From: CALHVX01 sp964640725
GTDB lineage: Bacteria; Pseudomonadota; Gammaproteobacteria; Pseudomonadales; Azotimanducaceae
DNA length: 64,000 bases
Assembly (NCBI GenBank): GCA_964640725.1
Contig: CAZXIJ010000001.1
Span: 186,001-250,000 of the forward strand
Direction of reading: 5' to 3'
Position 1 is the stretch's first letter; every line of letters starts with the position of its first letter. Positions 51,785 through 60,975 of this stretch are shown here, one piece after another. Below the pieces are notes generated by a model. It was not told the origin of the DNA. It worked only from the letters and a program-made list of their open reading frames with translations, and did not search any database. The translations under genes and the position numbers were made by a program.

Positions 51785-52380
51785 GCGTTTGTCATCCACG
51801 GTGTCGCCGTCAGCCGGCTGCGCAAATGCTGCGCAAACCGGCCCGGCAGCGGGGCCTCGCCAAAGCCCTCCGTAAACAGAAAGCTGCCGGAGATCATGGC
51901 CACAACCTCCGCGCCCAGCAGCTCCGCCTGCGCCGCCACCAGGTCCGGGTTAACGTCCCGCATGGCCCGCGCCAGCCGGTCCCGCCAGCCGCGGTAGAAA
52001 TCGTCCATGGCTTCCGCAACGTCTGCATCGCGTCGCGCCATGGACCAGCACTCCCGCAGCAGGGGGCCCATGTCGCGCACCGGCCCGCCGTACAGCACGA
52101 ACTCGGCACTGCCAATGAAACGGTCCAGGGGATCTTCGAGAGGGAGCAAGCGCTGCGCGTAAAAAACATCGAAGCGTTCGGTGATCGAGGTCACCAGGGC
52201 GCGCACCAGCTCGGCCCGGGCGCCGTAGTAATACTGCAGGTGTCCAAGCCGCATGTCAGACGCCGCGGCGACCTTGCGCATGGAAAACCCGGCATGGCCT
52301 TCCTGCACCAGCACGCGGCGCGCGGCTTCCAGCACGCGCTCGCGAATGACGTCAGCTTTGCTCTGCGTATCGGGCTCCAT
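51781..52380 (-). CDS. TetR/AcrR-family regulator
   Basis: A 199-aa repressor with an N-terminal HTH (residues 12-58: VIRERVLEAARRVLVQEGHA, FSMRKVAAASDMRLGHLQYYYG) and a ligand domain ending LTATPWMTNA. The ligand and target are unknown. It is co-transcribed with the STAS-like gene and 62 bases after the end of metR on the same strand. Confidence 0.88.
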   Translation of the reverse strand: MEPDTQSKADVIRERVLEAARRVLVQEGHAGFSMRKVAAASDMRLGHLQYYYGARAELVRALVTSITERFDVFYAQRLLPLEDPLDRFIGSAEFVLYGGPVRDMGPLLRECWSMARRDADVAEAMDDFYRGWRDRLARAMRDVNPDLVAAQAELLGAEVVAMISGSFLFTEGFGEAPLPGRFAQHLRSRLTATPWMTNA

Positions 52381-52442
52381 GCGGCAACCCTACTCCCGTC
52401 GATCAACCCGCGCCACAGGGGGCGGGACCGGCGGGCACGGGC

Positions 52443-53372
52443 TCAACCGGCCGGTGCGGCGACGATGCCGACCAGGTTGGCAAAGCAGGTTTCGATGGCC
52501 GTTGCCACAAAGCCCTGCATGTAAGGTGCATCCTGTTGGTCTTGCCGAACGGCGGCATACAGCGTTGGCCAGATGCCTTCGGCGCCCAGGGAACGGGGCA
52601 CGATGAACTGCCGTTCCCGGTAGTCGTGCAGCGCCCAGTTCGGCAGGCAGGTCACTCCCCGGCCACTGGCCACGAGCTGAATCATCATCGTGGTGAGTTC
52701 GGCCGTGCGCAGCTGCGCGGGCTCAACGCCCGCGGGTTCCAGGAAGTTGTGGAAGATATCCAGCCGGTCCCGGTCCACGGGGTAGCAGATCAGCGTTTCG
52801 TCCCGCAGGTCTTCCGGCTCGACAAAATCCTTTTGCGCGAGCGGATGGTGCCGGGACAGCGCCAGTTGCGCTTCGTAGCTGAACAGCGGCAGGTAGCAGA
52901 TCGCCGGGTCCTCCACCGGGTCGGCGGTAATGACCAGGTCCAGATCGCCCCGGGCCAGCGCCGGAAAGGGCGCGAAGTTGAAGCCGGTGGAGATATCCAG
53001 ATCGACATCTGGCCAGGCCTCGCGATAGCTGTCGATTGCCGGCAGCAGCCAATCGAAGCAGCTGTGGCACTCGATCGCCATATAGATGCGCCCGGCCTCC
53101 CCGCCGGCCAGCCGCACGAGGTCGTCGTCCGCCTGCTCTACGGCGGGCAGCACTTGATCGGCCAGCGCCAGCAGCCGTTCTCCGGCCGGCGTAAAACGGA
53201 CCGGTCGAGTCTTGCGAATGAACAGGCTCGCACCCAAACGATGCTCGAGGTCCTTGAGCTGGTGAGACAGCGCAGACTGCGTCAGGAACACCCGTTCTGC
53301 CGCCTCGACCAGGCTGCCGGTTTCGCGCAGCGCCACGAGGGTGCGCAGATGTCGAAGCTCAATATGTGACAT
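52443..53372 (-). CDS. metR: LysR-family regulator MetR
   Basis: A 309-aa LysR regulator, very like MetR: HLRTLVALRETGSLVEAA, TQSALSHQLKDLEHRLG and RPVRFTPAGERLL in the HTH domain, and AIECHSCFDWLLPAIDSY, which is specific to MetR (homocysteine binding). The start at ATG 53372 (MSHIELRHLR) gives the MetR length. MetR activates metE/metH in response to homocysteine. No met gene is divergent from it, and I saw no clear TGAAN5TTCA site before it. Confidence 0.9.
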   Translation of the reverse strand: MSHIELRHLRTLVALRETGSLVEAAERVFLTQSALSHQLKDLEHRLGASLFIRKTRPVRFTPAGERLLALADQVLPAVEQADDDLVRLAGGEAGRIYMAIECHSCFDWLLPAIDSYREAWPDVDLDISTGFNFAPFPALARGDLDLVITADPVEDPAICYLPLFSYEAQLALSRHHPLAQKDFVEPEDLRDETLICYPVDRDRLDIFHNFLEPAGVEPAQLRTAELTTMMIQLVASGRGVTCLPNWALHDYRERQFIVPRSLGAEGIWPTLYAAVRQDQQDAPYMQGFVATAIETCFANLVGIVAAPAG

Positions 53373-53417
53373 GGTTCTCGTCCTGCCACCGCGGCGCCGC
53401 GGTTGAGGCAAGTTTCC

Positions 53418-53445
53418 TTGCCCGCCTGCGCCGGGGCCTTATGCT
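53418..53445 (+). promoter_or_regulatory. Candidate promoter for the HD-domain gene
   Basis: TTGCCC (53418-53423), 16-base spacer, TATGCT (53440-53445) on the plus strand, about 85 bases before the HD gene. Moderate match only. Confidence 0.3.
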
Positions 53446-53534
53446 GTAAGCGTCAAAATCACGAACAGCCAGCGGCCGACGAATGATTTGTTGCGCCGGG
53501 GCCAAGTCCAACCCCCTGGTTACAGAATCGCCTG

Positions 53535-54476
53535 ATGCTTGATCTTCATGGATCCGCGATCGAAGCGTTCGTCAGCAGTAGTCTGACACGATTCGTCACC
53601 GCCTTCCCCAGTGCCAGCGCGACGGAGCGCGAAGTGCTTGAGCGCGCCTGCCGGGAGGCATTGGAAACGCTCCTGACCTGCGATTGCGCTTACCACGACC
53701 TGCACCACACGATGCTGGCTACGGACTGTGGCCAGGTCACCCTGCGCGGGCGCATGCTGTCTGAAGGCGACATCAGCGCAAGCGACTGGCTCCACGCGGT
53801 GGTCGCCATGCTCTACCACGATATCGGCTACATCCGCGGCGTGCTGCGGGACGATCGCGAGGGCAGCTATCTGGTCGACGAGCTGGGCAACCGTATCGTC
53901 GCGCCACCCGGTGCCACAGACGCTTTCCTGACACCCCATCACGTCACCCGCAGCTGCCTGTATGTACACGAGCGCTTTGCCGATGACCCGTATCTGAACA
54001 CCGAGCGCCTGGCCTCGCACATCGAGATGACCCGCTTTCCGGTGCCCGAGGATCCCTACTACCAGGCTGACGACAGCGTGTCGGCGCTGGTGCGGGCAGC
54101 GGACCTGATCGGACAAATGGGCGATCCCCAGTACCTGCGCAAGCTGGCCCGGCTATTCGCTGAGTTTCGGGAAATCCGGGACACAACACGACAGAACTAC
54201 ACCAGCGCTGGCGATCTTCGGGACAAGTTTCCGAACTTCTTTTACGACCAGGTCTATCCGTATCTGGGCCCGGCGCTGCGCTACCTGAGCAAGACCCGGG
54301 AAGGTCAGCAGTGGATGGCCAACCTGTTCCACCATGCCCGGGGCGAGGTCGGCAGCGACAACCTGTTTGGCCCGGAGCGAACGCCTCAACCCAGCCCCAT
54401 GGCCGCGGCCAAGGCCACAGCCCAGGAGCCGCGTGCCAAGATCACGCCCATCAAGCCGCCTGGCGCGCCGCTTTAG
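53535..54476 (+). CDS. HD-domain metal-dependent phosphohydrolase
   Basis: A 313-aa protein with an HD-domain pattern: CAYHDLHHTMLA, then MLYHDIGYIRG (His-Asp), HHVTRSCLYVHERF and LVRAADLIGQMGD. Such hydrolases act on nucleotides or cyclic nucleotides with metals; the specific substrate is unknown. The C-terminal 45 residues are low-complexity Pro/Ala/Lys. It is divergent from metR across 162 bases. Confidence 0.85.
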   Translation: MLDLHGSAIEAFVSSSLTRFVTAFPSASATEREVLERACREALETLLTCDCAYHDLHHTMLATDCGQVTLRGRMLSEGDISASDWLHAVVAMLYHDIGYIRGVLRDDREGSYLVDELGNRIVAPPGATDAFLTPHHVTRSCLYVHERFADDPYLNTERLASHIEMTRFPVPEDPYYQADDSVSALVRAADLIGQMGDPQYLRKLARLFAEFREIRDTTRQNYTSAGDLRDKFPNFFYDQVYPYLGPALRYLSKTREGQQWMANLFHHARGEVGSDNLFGPERTPQPSPMAAAKATAQEPRAKITPIKPPGAPL

Positions 54477-54661
54477 AGCCGCTCCAGCACAAAGAAAACC
54501 AGCACGAAAGCAAAGGGCAGAACCAGCGCGCCGTAGGCCGCGAGGTTCAGCACGGCGTTGGCGCCCGGCTGCGGGCGAAACTGGAATCGCACTCCCAGGA
54601 GCAGCCACAGCAGGCCGCCACCGATCAGGGCAATCAGGAAAGCAAGCAAGGCGCCGGCCAT
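54473..54661 (-). CDS. Small two-helix membrane protein
   Basis: A 62-aa hydrophobic protein with two membrane helices (about 3-23, ending LLWLLLGV, and 38-58). ATG 54661. It is convergent with the HD gene, overlapping its stop by four bases. Family not recognised. Confidence 0.5.
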   Translation of the reverse strand: MAGALLAFLIALIGGGLLWLLLGVRFQFRPQPGANAVLNLAAYGALVLPFAFVLVFFVLERL

Positions 54662-54734
54662 GGTTCAGTGCACTCCGCAAGGTTCGTTCTAGACTGAAGG
54701 CAACCGATTCTACGCGACTTCAGGAGTCAAAATT

Positions 54735-55205
54735 TTGGCGACCCCGACCCCTCACCGCTTTCTGCTGGTGCGCTGCCAGGTGCGGAATCGAGAAGACCAG
54801 AAGAGCCTGCGTTTCGTGGAGTACGGCCAGTTCCGGCTGTGGCAATACCTGATGGCCAATAAGCACAGCATCGTCGTCGAGGCCGCAGGCATGGGGCTGT
54901 GGTTGCCGGAGGGCGAATGGTCTGCGCACAGCGACCTGTTTGGCCAGGCTGGCAGCAGCGAGCCGGTGCTGAAGCTGCACTACGAGCTGTACGACGAGGA
55001 CACCGGGCTGGCCGATATCGTGCAACGTTTTGTGATTGCCAGCGACTTCGAAACCCTGCGCAGCAGGCTGCGCAGCCTGGTGCCCGCAAAGCTGCTGGGC
55101 ACCGATCGCTGCATCGAGACCGTCGAAGAAGGCCGGTGCGTGGTCCGCAACCAGCCCGTGCCCCTCGAGAGCCTGGGCCGGCAGCTGTCCCTGGCGGCAG
55201 GCTGA
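54735..55205 (+). CDS. Protein of unknown function
   Basis: A 156-aa soluble protein. TTG start with AGGAG eight bases upstream, a good spacing, so I trust the start. HRFLLVRCQVRNREDQKSL opens it, followed by an aromatic stretch (YGQFRLWQYLMANKHSIVVE), KLHYELYDEDTGLADIV and a basic helix (LRSRLRSLVPAKLLG). Not recognised. Codon use is like the surroundings. It is convergent with the SDR/carboxylase array. Confidence 0.62.
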   Translation: MATPTPHRFLLVRCQVRNREDQKSLRFVEYGQFRLWQYLMANKHSIVVEAAGMGLWLPEGEWSAHSDLFGQAGSSEPVLKLHYELYDEDTGLADIVQRFVIASDFETLRSRLRSLVPAKLLGTDRCIETVEEGRCVVRNQPVPLESLGRQLSLAAG

Positions 55206-55231
55206 GCTGGCGCCCGGCCGTATAGGGCCGG

Positions 55232-56104
55232 TTACATGCTGCCGAGCTGAAGCTGCCCCCGGGGCTGCGCCTCGGACAGGTCAGCGATCTTCGCAAATTC
55301 TTCCGCAACGGCTTCCACCGTGGGGTTGCCGCTCAGATCCACGCCTTCGTTCTCGACCACACAGGCAATCGAGAACTTGCCGCCAGCTGCCTGCAGGACA
55401 ATCCCGTTGGGCGCATCTTCCGTACACAGGAACACAACGCCGGGGGTAATGAGCTCCGGGCCGAGCTTTGCCAGCGCGGCTTCCGGCATCAGGTTTTCCG
55501 TCATGCGGGTGGCAGCCACTGGCGCAATCGCGTTGGTGTGGATGTTGTTTTTGGCGCCTTCGATCTTGAGAGTGTTCATGAAGCCGACCTGGCCCATCTT
55601 CGCCGCGCCGTAGTTCGCCTGGCCAAAGTTGCCGTACAGGCCGCTGGGCGAAGTGGTCATGACAATCCGGCCGTAGTTCTGCTCTTTCATGATGGGCCAC
55701 ACTTCCTTGGTCACCATCGCGGCGCCCATGAGGTGCACATCGATCACCAGCTTGAAGTCGTCCATGGTCATCTTGGCGAAGGACTTGTCGCGCAGGATGC
55801 CAGCGTTATTGATCAGCACATCGACGCGGCCCCAGGCATTCATGGCGTCGGTCACCATGCTCTTGGCGCCAGCCGGGTCAGAAACGCTGCCACCGTTGGC
55901 CAGGGCTTCGCCACCGGCCGCCTTGATCTCTGCGACAACCGCGTCAGCGGCCTCCGAGGAGCCGCCGGTACCGTCCATGGCGCCGCCCAGGTCGTTGACC
56001 ACGACTTTGCAGCCGCGGCTGGCAAGCTCCAGGGCGTGACAGCGGCCCAGGCCGCCGCCAGCGCCGGTAACAATGGCGACACGATCTTCGAAGGAATGAG
56101 ACAT
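55232..56104 (-). CDS. SDR-family 3-hydroxyacyl-CoA dehydrogenase-like protein
   Basis: A 290-aa SDR resembling the dehydrogenase domain of peroxisomal MFE-2/17beta-HSD4: RVAIVTGAGGGLGRCHALELASRG with VVNDLGGAMDGTG (NAD binding), NNAGILRDKSFAKM, and Ser-Pro...YGAAKMG. It probably oxidises 3-hydroxyacyl-CoAs in beta-oxidation. It is the last gene of the minus-strand carboxylase array, 44 bases after the CT gene. Confidence 0.9.
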   Translation of the reverse strand: MSHSFEDRVAIVTGAGGGLGRCHALELASRGCKVVVNDLGGAMDGTGGSSEAADAVVAEIKAAGGEALANGGSVSDPAGAKSMVTDAMNAWGRVDVLINNAGILRDKSFAKMTMDDFKLVIDVHLMGAAMVTKEVWPIMKEQNYGRIVMTTSPSGLYGNFGQANYGAAKMGQVGFMNTLKIEGAKNNIHTNAIAPVAATRMTENLMPEAALAKLGPELITPGVVFLCTEDAPNGIVLQAAGGKFSIACVVENEGVDLSGNPTVEAVAEEFAKIADLSEAQPRGQLQLGSM

Positions 56105-56148
56105 GAGGACTCCTTGGGTACTCGGATTGGAATTCTGGGGATGGCGGC

Positions 56149-57705
56149 CTAGGGCCGCATCGGAAAGGCAACGGGGCCCGTCAACCCGTCTAGTTTAGGC
56201 TGAATCCAGTCGATCCAGCGACACAGCTGGGGCCGGGTTTCCCGGGGGTCAATGAGCTCGTGCACCGCAAAGGACTCAGCGCGGGGGAACGGCGAGCGGC
56301 CTGCCCGAAGCCTGTCTTCGAGCTCCCGGCGCTTGGCGTCCGGGTCAGCCGCCGCGGCGATCTCGCGCCGGAAGGCGACAGCCACGCCGCCCTCAACGGG
56401 CAGCGCGCCGCTCTGCGCGGAGGGCCAGGCAAGCACGTAAGCATCGTCACCGTAGTGCGCGGCAGTGGCCACCCCAAAGCCCTTGTGAATCTGGATCGAG
56501 GCCCAGGGCACGCTGGCCTGACAGGCCGCCGCTACGGCGGCCATGCCATAGCGAATGGTGCCGGCGGCTTCCGCCTCCGGCCCGATCATGAAACCCGGCT
56601 GGTCGACAAAATTCACGATGGGCAAATGGAAGGTATCGCACAGCTCCACAAACCGGCGGTACTTCTGCGCGGCGGCGGCGGTCATGGCGCCGGCCGCGTG
56701 GCGGCAGTCATTGGCCAGCACGCCCACCGGCTGGCCGTCGAGGCGCCCCAGCGCGGTGATCTGGCTCGGCCCAAAGGCAGCGCCCAGCTCGAACACCGAG
56801 CCCTGGTCCAGCACGGCCTCGACGATGGCGCGCATATCGAAGGGCTGGTTGTCCTCCTGCGGCACCGCGTCCAGCAGCGACGCCTCCTGCCGATCGACCG
56901 GGTCGCTACAGGGACGGCGCGGCGCGCGCTCGTAGACGCTGCCCGGAAGATAGCTCAGGAATCGCCGCAGCTGCGCCAGCGCGTCGTACTCGTCCTCGGC
57001 GACGTTATCGACAATGCCGCTGACCGCGTGCACCGCGGCCCCGCCGAGTTCGTCCTTGCTGAGCCGCACGCCCAGGGCCCGCTCCACCAGCGCCGGCCCG
57101 CCGATCATGACCTGGGCCGTATAGCGGGTCATGACAGAGAAGTGGCTGGCAACCAGCCGGCCAGCGGGAAAGCCGGCCACGGCGCCGAGCGCTGCCGAGA
57201 CGACCGGGACCTGCCCCATCGCGTCGGCAATGATCTTGAAGCGCGGCTCGTGATGCAGCGGCTCGCCCACGGTGCCGCCCTTGCGGCCGGAGCCTTTGAC
57301 GCTGCCGCCGCCGCCTTCGAGCAGGCGCACGAGCGGCACACGGTAGCGGCAGGCCATATGTTCTGCATAGACGCTTTTGCGCAGGCCCGCGGCGTTCGGG
57401 GAGCCGCCCTTTAAGGTGAAGTCTTCGCCGCCCACGACAACCCGCCGCTGCTCGATGGTGCCAAAACCCAGCACATAGTTCGCCGGGGTAAAGGCCCCCG
57501 TGGGCTCGTCCTGCGCATCGTACTCGGGGCTCGCCGTCGCCCGGCCCTGCTCGACAAAGCTGTCGTCGTCGAGCAACTCGTCGATCCGCTCGCGAATCGT
57601 CAGCCGGCCCTGGCCGTGCTGCTTGGCGATACCCTCCGCGCCCCCCTGGGCCTGCGCCTGCCGACGACGCTCCGCCAGCTCGTGAACGTCTTTTTCCCAG
57701 CTCAC
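56149..57705 (-). CDS. Acyl-CoA carboxylase carboxyltransferase (beta) subunit
   Basis: A 518-aa carboxyltransferase holding both crotonase-like lobes: RLTIRERIDELLDDDSF at the N-terminus, VLGFGTIEQRRVVVGGEDFT, LLEGGGGSVKGSG, and later NFVDQPGFMIG, the acyl-CoA pocket loop, and HKGFGVATAAHYG. It transfers CO2 from carboxybiotin to an acyl-CoA. Substrate could be propionyl-, methylcrotonyl- or geranyl-CoA; it is not clear which. The gene is coupled in the array to the crotonase (8 bases). Confidence 0.9.
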   Translation of the reverse strand: MSWEKDVHELAERRRQAQAQGGAEGIAKQHGQGRLTIRERIDELLDDDSFVEQGRATASPEYDAQDEPTGAFTPANYVLGFGTIEQRRVVVGGEDFTLKGGSPNAAGLRKSVYAEHMACRYRVPLVRLLEGGGGSVKGSGRKGGTVGEPLHHEPRFKIIADAMGQVPVVSAALGAVAGFPAGRLVASHFSVMTRYTAQVMIGGPALVERALGVRLSKDELGGAAVHAVSGIVDNVAEDEYDALAQLRRFLSYLPGSVYERAPRRPCSDPVDRQEASLLDAVPQEDNQPFDMRAIVEAVLDQGSVFELGAAFGPSQITALGRLDGQPVGVLANDCRHAAGAMTAAAAQKYRRFVELCDTFHLPIVNFVDQPGFMIGPEAEAAGTIRYGMAAVAAACQASVPWASIQIHKGFGVATAAHYGDDAYVLAWPSAQSGALPVEGGVAVAFRREIAAAADPDAKRRELEDRLRAGRSPFPRAESFAVHELIDPRETRPQLCRWIDWIQPKLDGLTGPVAFPMRP

Positions 57706-57713
57706 AGGTTGCG

Positions 57714-58523
57714 TCAGTCCTTGAACTGCGGCGCGCGCTTTTCGAAGTTGGCCATCACGGCTTCGATCTGGTTGGGGGAGCCGATCAATTCGGTCTGCAG
57801 CACCGACTCCATCTCCAGGCCCGTGCGCTCATCGGCATGCCAGCTGGCTTCCAGCAGCGCCTTGCCACGGCGAATCGCGTCCGGTGATTTGCTGGCAATC
57901 TCTTCAGCCAAAGCAAGGGCTGCTGTCCGCGGGTCTTCGCTGACGTGCGTCACGAGTCCCAGCGCCTGTGCCTCTTTGCCCGACATGACGCGGCCCGTGA
58001 AGGTCAGCTCCTTGGCAATGTCCAGCGGCACCAGGTTGCGCAGCGTCTGGGTCAGGCTCATGTCGGGAATCAGCCCCCATTTGATCTCCATGATCGAGAT
58101 CTTGGCGTCCGGCGCCGCAAAGCGAATGTCTGTACCCAGGGCCACCTGCGCGCCGCCGCCGTAGGCCACGCCGTGAATCGCACCGATCACCGGCACCGGC
58201 AGCCGCTTCCAGACGTAGGCTGGCTGCTGCGCGTGATTTTCGGGCTGCTCGCCCCGAGCCAGCAGGGCACTGGTGCTGGCACTGCTCTCGCCCGGCTCCC
58301 GGTCCGCCATGCCCTGCATGCTCGCCATGTCCAGACCCGCGCAAAAGCTGGGGCCGTTGCCGGACAGGACCACAGCTCGGACTTCCTTGGCCGTCGCCAG
58401 CCGTTCGCCGGCGGCGATAATGGCTTTGAACATATCCGGGCTGAGCGCGTTGTGCTTGTCGGGACGGTTGAGGCGCACGTCGGCCACGCCGCCCTGGATA
58501 TCGATGGTGACCAGCTCGGTCAT
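57714..58523 (-). CDS. Enoyl-CoA hydratase/isomerase (crotonase) family protein
   Basis: A 269-aa crotonase from ATG 58523: VADVRLNRPDKHNALSPDM, GNGPSFCAGLDMASM (oxyanion hole), GAIHGVAYGGGAQVALGTDIR, and WGLIPDMSLTQTL. The usual first catalytic Glu position after YGGG reads GGGAQ, so it may not be a standard hydratase. In carboxylase clusters such enzymes often hydrate the carboxylated enoyl-CoA (as in the leucine and Atu pathways). Confidence 0.87.
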   Translation of the reverse strand: MTELVTIDIQGGVADVRLNRPDKHNALSPDMFKAIIAAGERLATAKEVRAVVLSGNGPSFCAGLDMASMQGMADREPGESSASTSALLARGEQPENHAQQPAYVWKRLPVPVIGAIHGVAYGGGAQVALGTDIRFAAPDAKISIMEIKWGLIPDMSLTQTLRNLVPLDIAKELTFTGRVMSGKEAQALGLVTHVSEDPRTAALALAEEIASKSPDAIRRGKALLEASWHADERTGLEMESVLQTELIGSPNQIEAVMANFEKRAPQFKD

Positions 58524-58592
58524 AGGGGGTCTCCCGCTCTTGAACAATCGGCGCGAGATTTTATCACGGCCCGCCGGCGGGCCGGCCCCACC

Positions 58593-58814
58593 TCAGGTCG
58601 CCAGCACCACCAGGCACTGGTCCTCGTCCACAGCTTCCTCCAGCGCGACCTCGATCGTCGCCACCTGCCCGGCGGCCGGCGCCTCCACCGGAATTTCCAT
58701 CTTCATGGATTCAAGGATCATCAGCACCGCGCCGGCCTCGACGCGATCGCCCACGGCCACTTCGATCTTCCAGACCGAACCGGTCACCTCGCTCTCTACA
58801 GACAAACGGGCCAT
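58593..58814 (-). CDS. Stand-alone biotin carboxyl carrier protein
   Basis: A 73-aa biotinyl domain. The biotinylated lysine is K38 in LESMKMEIPV. The whole protein is one barwin-like beta-barrel, with VTGSVWKIEVAVGD before and APAAGQVATIEVALEEAV after. It follows the biotin carboxylase by 8 bases. It carries CO2 between BC and CT. A separate carrier of this size is unlike MCC or GCC alpha subunits, where it is fused. Confidence 0.92.
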   Translation of the reverse strand: MARLSVESEVTGSVWKIEVAVGDRVEAGAVLMILESMKMEIPVEAPAAGQVATIEVALEEAVDEDQCLVVLAT

Positions 58815-58822
58815 AACGCTCC

Positions 58823-60166
58823 TTAGACAGAATTGCGCAGCTCGGTGACGCTGCGATCGGTGGTAACAGTCCCCGCCCGCACCTCGGGATGCTGCAGCAG
58901 GCCGAGCAAGAGCTCGCGATTGGTCTCGACCCCGCGCACAGACACGGCTCGCAGAGCGACCCCAAGCCGCCCCAGCGCCAGGGCTCGATCCGGCCCCCAG
59001 GCGATGATCTTGGCGAGCAGGGGATCATAGTACGGGGTCACCGGCTGGCCGGCGCCATAGCCGCTTTCAACCCGCACGTGGCGCATGGCCGGGAGCTCAA
59101 AGGTTCGCAGGGTGCCCGTGGCCGCGTGGCCGGCACGCCAGTCCTCAGCATACAGGCGGGCTTCGATGGCGTGACCGCGAATCGGCGGCACCTCGGGCAG
59201 CAATGTCGCCAGCCGCTCGCCCGCGGCAAGCCGCAGCTGCAGCGCGACCAGATCAACGCCGGTGACGGCCTCGGTCACCGCGTGCTCCACCTGAATCCGC
59301 GTATTGACCTCGAGCACGCCAAAGCCCTGCTCCGGGTGCCAGAGCGTCTCGAGCGTGCCAAGACTGTGGTAACCCAGGTCGGCAAAGGCCCGGGTGGCCT
59401 GCGCCGCCAACGCCTCGATCGCTGCCCGGGGCACCCCCGGGGCCGGCGTTTGCTCCAGCAACTTCTGGTGCCGGCGCTGCACCGAGCAGTCCCGCTCATG
59501 GAGTACCCGCACCGTGCCAAGGCGATCACCGACCAGCTGCAGCTCAATGTGCCGGCCGCCGCGCACCAGCCGCTCGACGAACAGGCGCCCGTCGCCAAAG
59601 GCAGCCTGCGCCAGGCGCTGACAGCGATCAAAGGCCGCGCTCACGGCCTCGGCATCGTCCGCTGCGGCCATGCCGATGCCGCCGCCGCCCGCCACCGGTT
59701 TCAGCAACACCGGGTAGCCCACGGCCTGCGCCGCCGCGACCGCCTCGCGCGAATCAGCCACCGGCGGGCTCGCGGGAAAGACCGGCAGGCCAGCGGCCGC
59801 AAGGGTCTCGCGAGCCCGGGCCTTGTCGCCGAGCTGGCTGATCAGCTCCGGCGCTGGCCCGACAAACTGCGCCCCGGCGTCGCCGACGGCGCGAGCAAAG
59901 TCCGCGTCCTCCGACAGAAAGCCATAGCCGGGATGCACGGCGTCGGCGCCGCTGCGAGCCAGCGCTTCGAGCAGCTGCCCCTGGTCCAGATAGCTGTCCG
60001 CCGCGGTCAGCCCGGTCAGGGCGTGCGTGGCGGTCGCCTGGGCCAGATAGGGCGCATCGCGGTCGGCCGCGCTGTACACACAGACGCTTTCCAGCCCGAC
60101 AGCCTGACAGGCGCGAACAACCCGCGCAGCGATGGCGCCGCGATTGGCGATCAGAACCCGACGCAC
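58823..60166 (-). CDS. Biotin carboxylase subunit
   Basis: A 447-aa BC of the AccC type without a fused carrier: VLIANRGAIAARVVRACQAVG, HPGYGFLSEDADFARA, AGGGGIGMA (ATP-grasp loop), GRHIELQLVGD, ERDCSVQRRHQK and VNTRIQVEHAVTEAVTG (bicarbonate/metal region). It uses ATP and bicarbonate to make carboxybiotin on the adjacent 73-aa carrier. It is five bases from the LEH-like gene upstream. Confidence 0.94.
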   Translation of the reverse strand: MRRVLIANRGAIAARVVRACQAVGLESVCVYSAADRDAPYLAQATATHALTGLTAADSYLDQGQLLEALARSGADAVHPGYGFLSEDADFARAVGDAGAQFVGPAPELISQLGDKARARETLAAAGLPVFPASPPVADSREAVAAAQAVGYPVLLKPVAGGGGIGMAAADDAEAVSAAFDRCQRLAQAAFGDGRLFVERLVRGGRHIELQLVGDRLGTVRVLHERDCSVQRRHQKLLEQTPAPGVPRAAIEALAAQATRAFADLGYHSLGTLETLWHPEQGFGVLEVNTRIQVEHAVTEAVTGVDLVALQLRLAAGERLATLLPEVPPIRGHAIEARLYAEDWRAGHAATGTLRTFELPAMRHVRVESGYGAGQPVTPYYDPLLAKIIAWGPDRALALGRLGVALRAVSVRGVETNRELLLGLLQHPEVRAGTVTTDRSVTELRNSV

Positions 60167-60171
60167 GGGCC

Positions 60172-60972
60172 CTAGCCGGCGATCTGCGCCATCTGTTGCT
60201 GGAAATCGGCCAGATCAAAGTAGTCGCGCCAGTGCGTGATGCGATCGTTGGCGACCTCGAAGGTGCCCATCACCGGAAGCTCGAGCCACTGGCCGCCGAT
60301 CAGAAAGCGGTCCAGGCGCTCGTTAAGCACCTTGTTGCCCACCTCGGCACTGCTGCGCACCTGCCAGTCGATCTCGCTGGCGCTGTCCATGAAGGCGGCC
60401 AGCCCGGCACGGATCGCGGCAAGGCCCTGCAGAGGTTCCATGGGCATGTTGTGGTAGATCGCGTCTTCTGCGAAGCAGGCCAGCACCGCATCGATATCGT
60501 TGCGGTTAAAGCCATCGATCAGCGCCTGAACGCGTTCCGTAGGTGTGCTCATCGTCGCGGGTCCTGCAGTCGTGGAAGATAAGGTGCGTGCATAGTCAGC
60601 CCAGGCTTCGGCGAAGCCGCCCAGGCCGCGGGGCGCGGTGTCCGGGGTGCGGACCGCTTGCTCGCTCGCCCAGCGCAGCAGTGCCTGCGCATCGCCGATC
60701 AGCCGGGGGCCGAAGTCGAGGGCCAGCATATCCAGCGCTGGGCCGCCACGAAAGTCGCGGGGCTGCGGTAGCGGCGGCGACGCCAGGGCTGCCCGGAGCG
60801 CGGCCTGCAGCGGTTGGGCGTCGCCCAGATAGGACGTCAGCGCCTCTGACCCTGGCCTCTGTGCCGCATCGGCGGTGAGCCCCTGCTCCAGCAGTTCGAG
60901 CAGCTGCGTCAGGTGCCAACGGGTGAACCGGTGGGGGGCATCGCTGCGGCGCTGGTACTCGGGCCAATCCAC
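60172..60972 (-). CDS. Limonene-epoxide-hydrolase-like (SnoaL fold) protein with extra N-terminal domain
   Basis: A 266-aa protein made of two parts. Residues 1-140 are helical, Leu/Ala-rich and unrecognised. Residues 141-266 form a limonene-1,2-epoxide hydrolase-like domain: VQALIDGFNRNDIDAVLACFAED, NERLDRF (catalytic Arg/Asp positions) and THWRDYFDL (the second Asp). LEH opens epoxides in one step. GTG start three bases after purC. The internal ATG 60552, preceded by AGGA, would give the LEH domain alone (126 aa), so two products are possible. Confidence 0.72.
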   Translation of the reverse strand: MDWPEYQRRSDAPHRFTRWHLTQLLELLEQGLTADAAQRPGSEALTSYLGDAQPLQAALRAALASPPLPQPRDFRGGPALDMLALDFGPRLIGDAQALLRWASEQAVRTPDTAPRGLGGFAEAWADYARTLSSTTAGPATMSTPTERVQALIDGFNRNDIDAVLACFAEDAIYHNMPMEPLQGLAAIRAGLAAFMDSASEIDWQVRSSAEVGNKVLNERLDRFLIGGQWLELPVMGTFEVANDRITHWRDYFDLADFQQQMAQIAG

Positions 60973-60975
60973 GAC

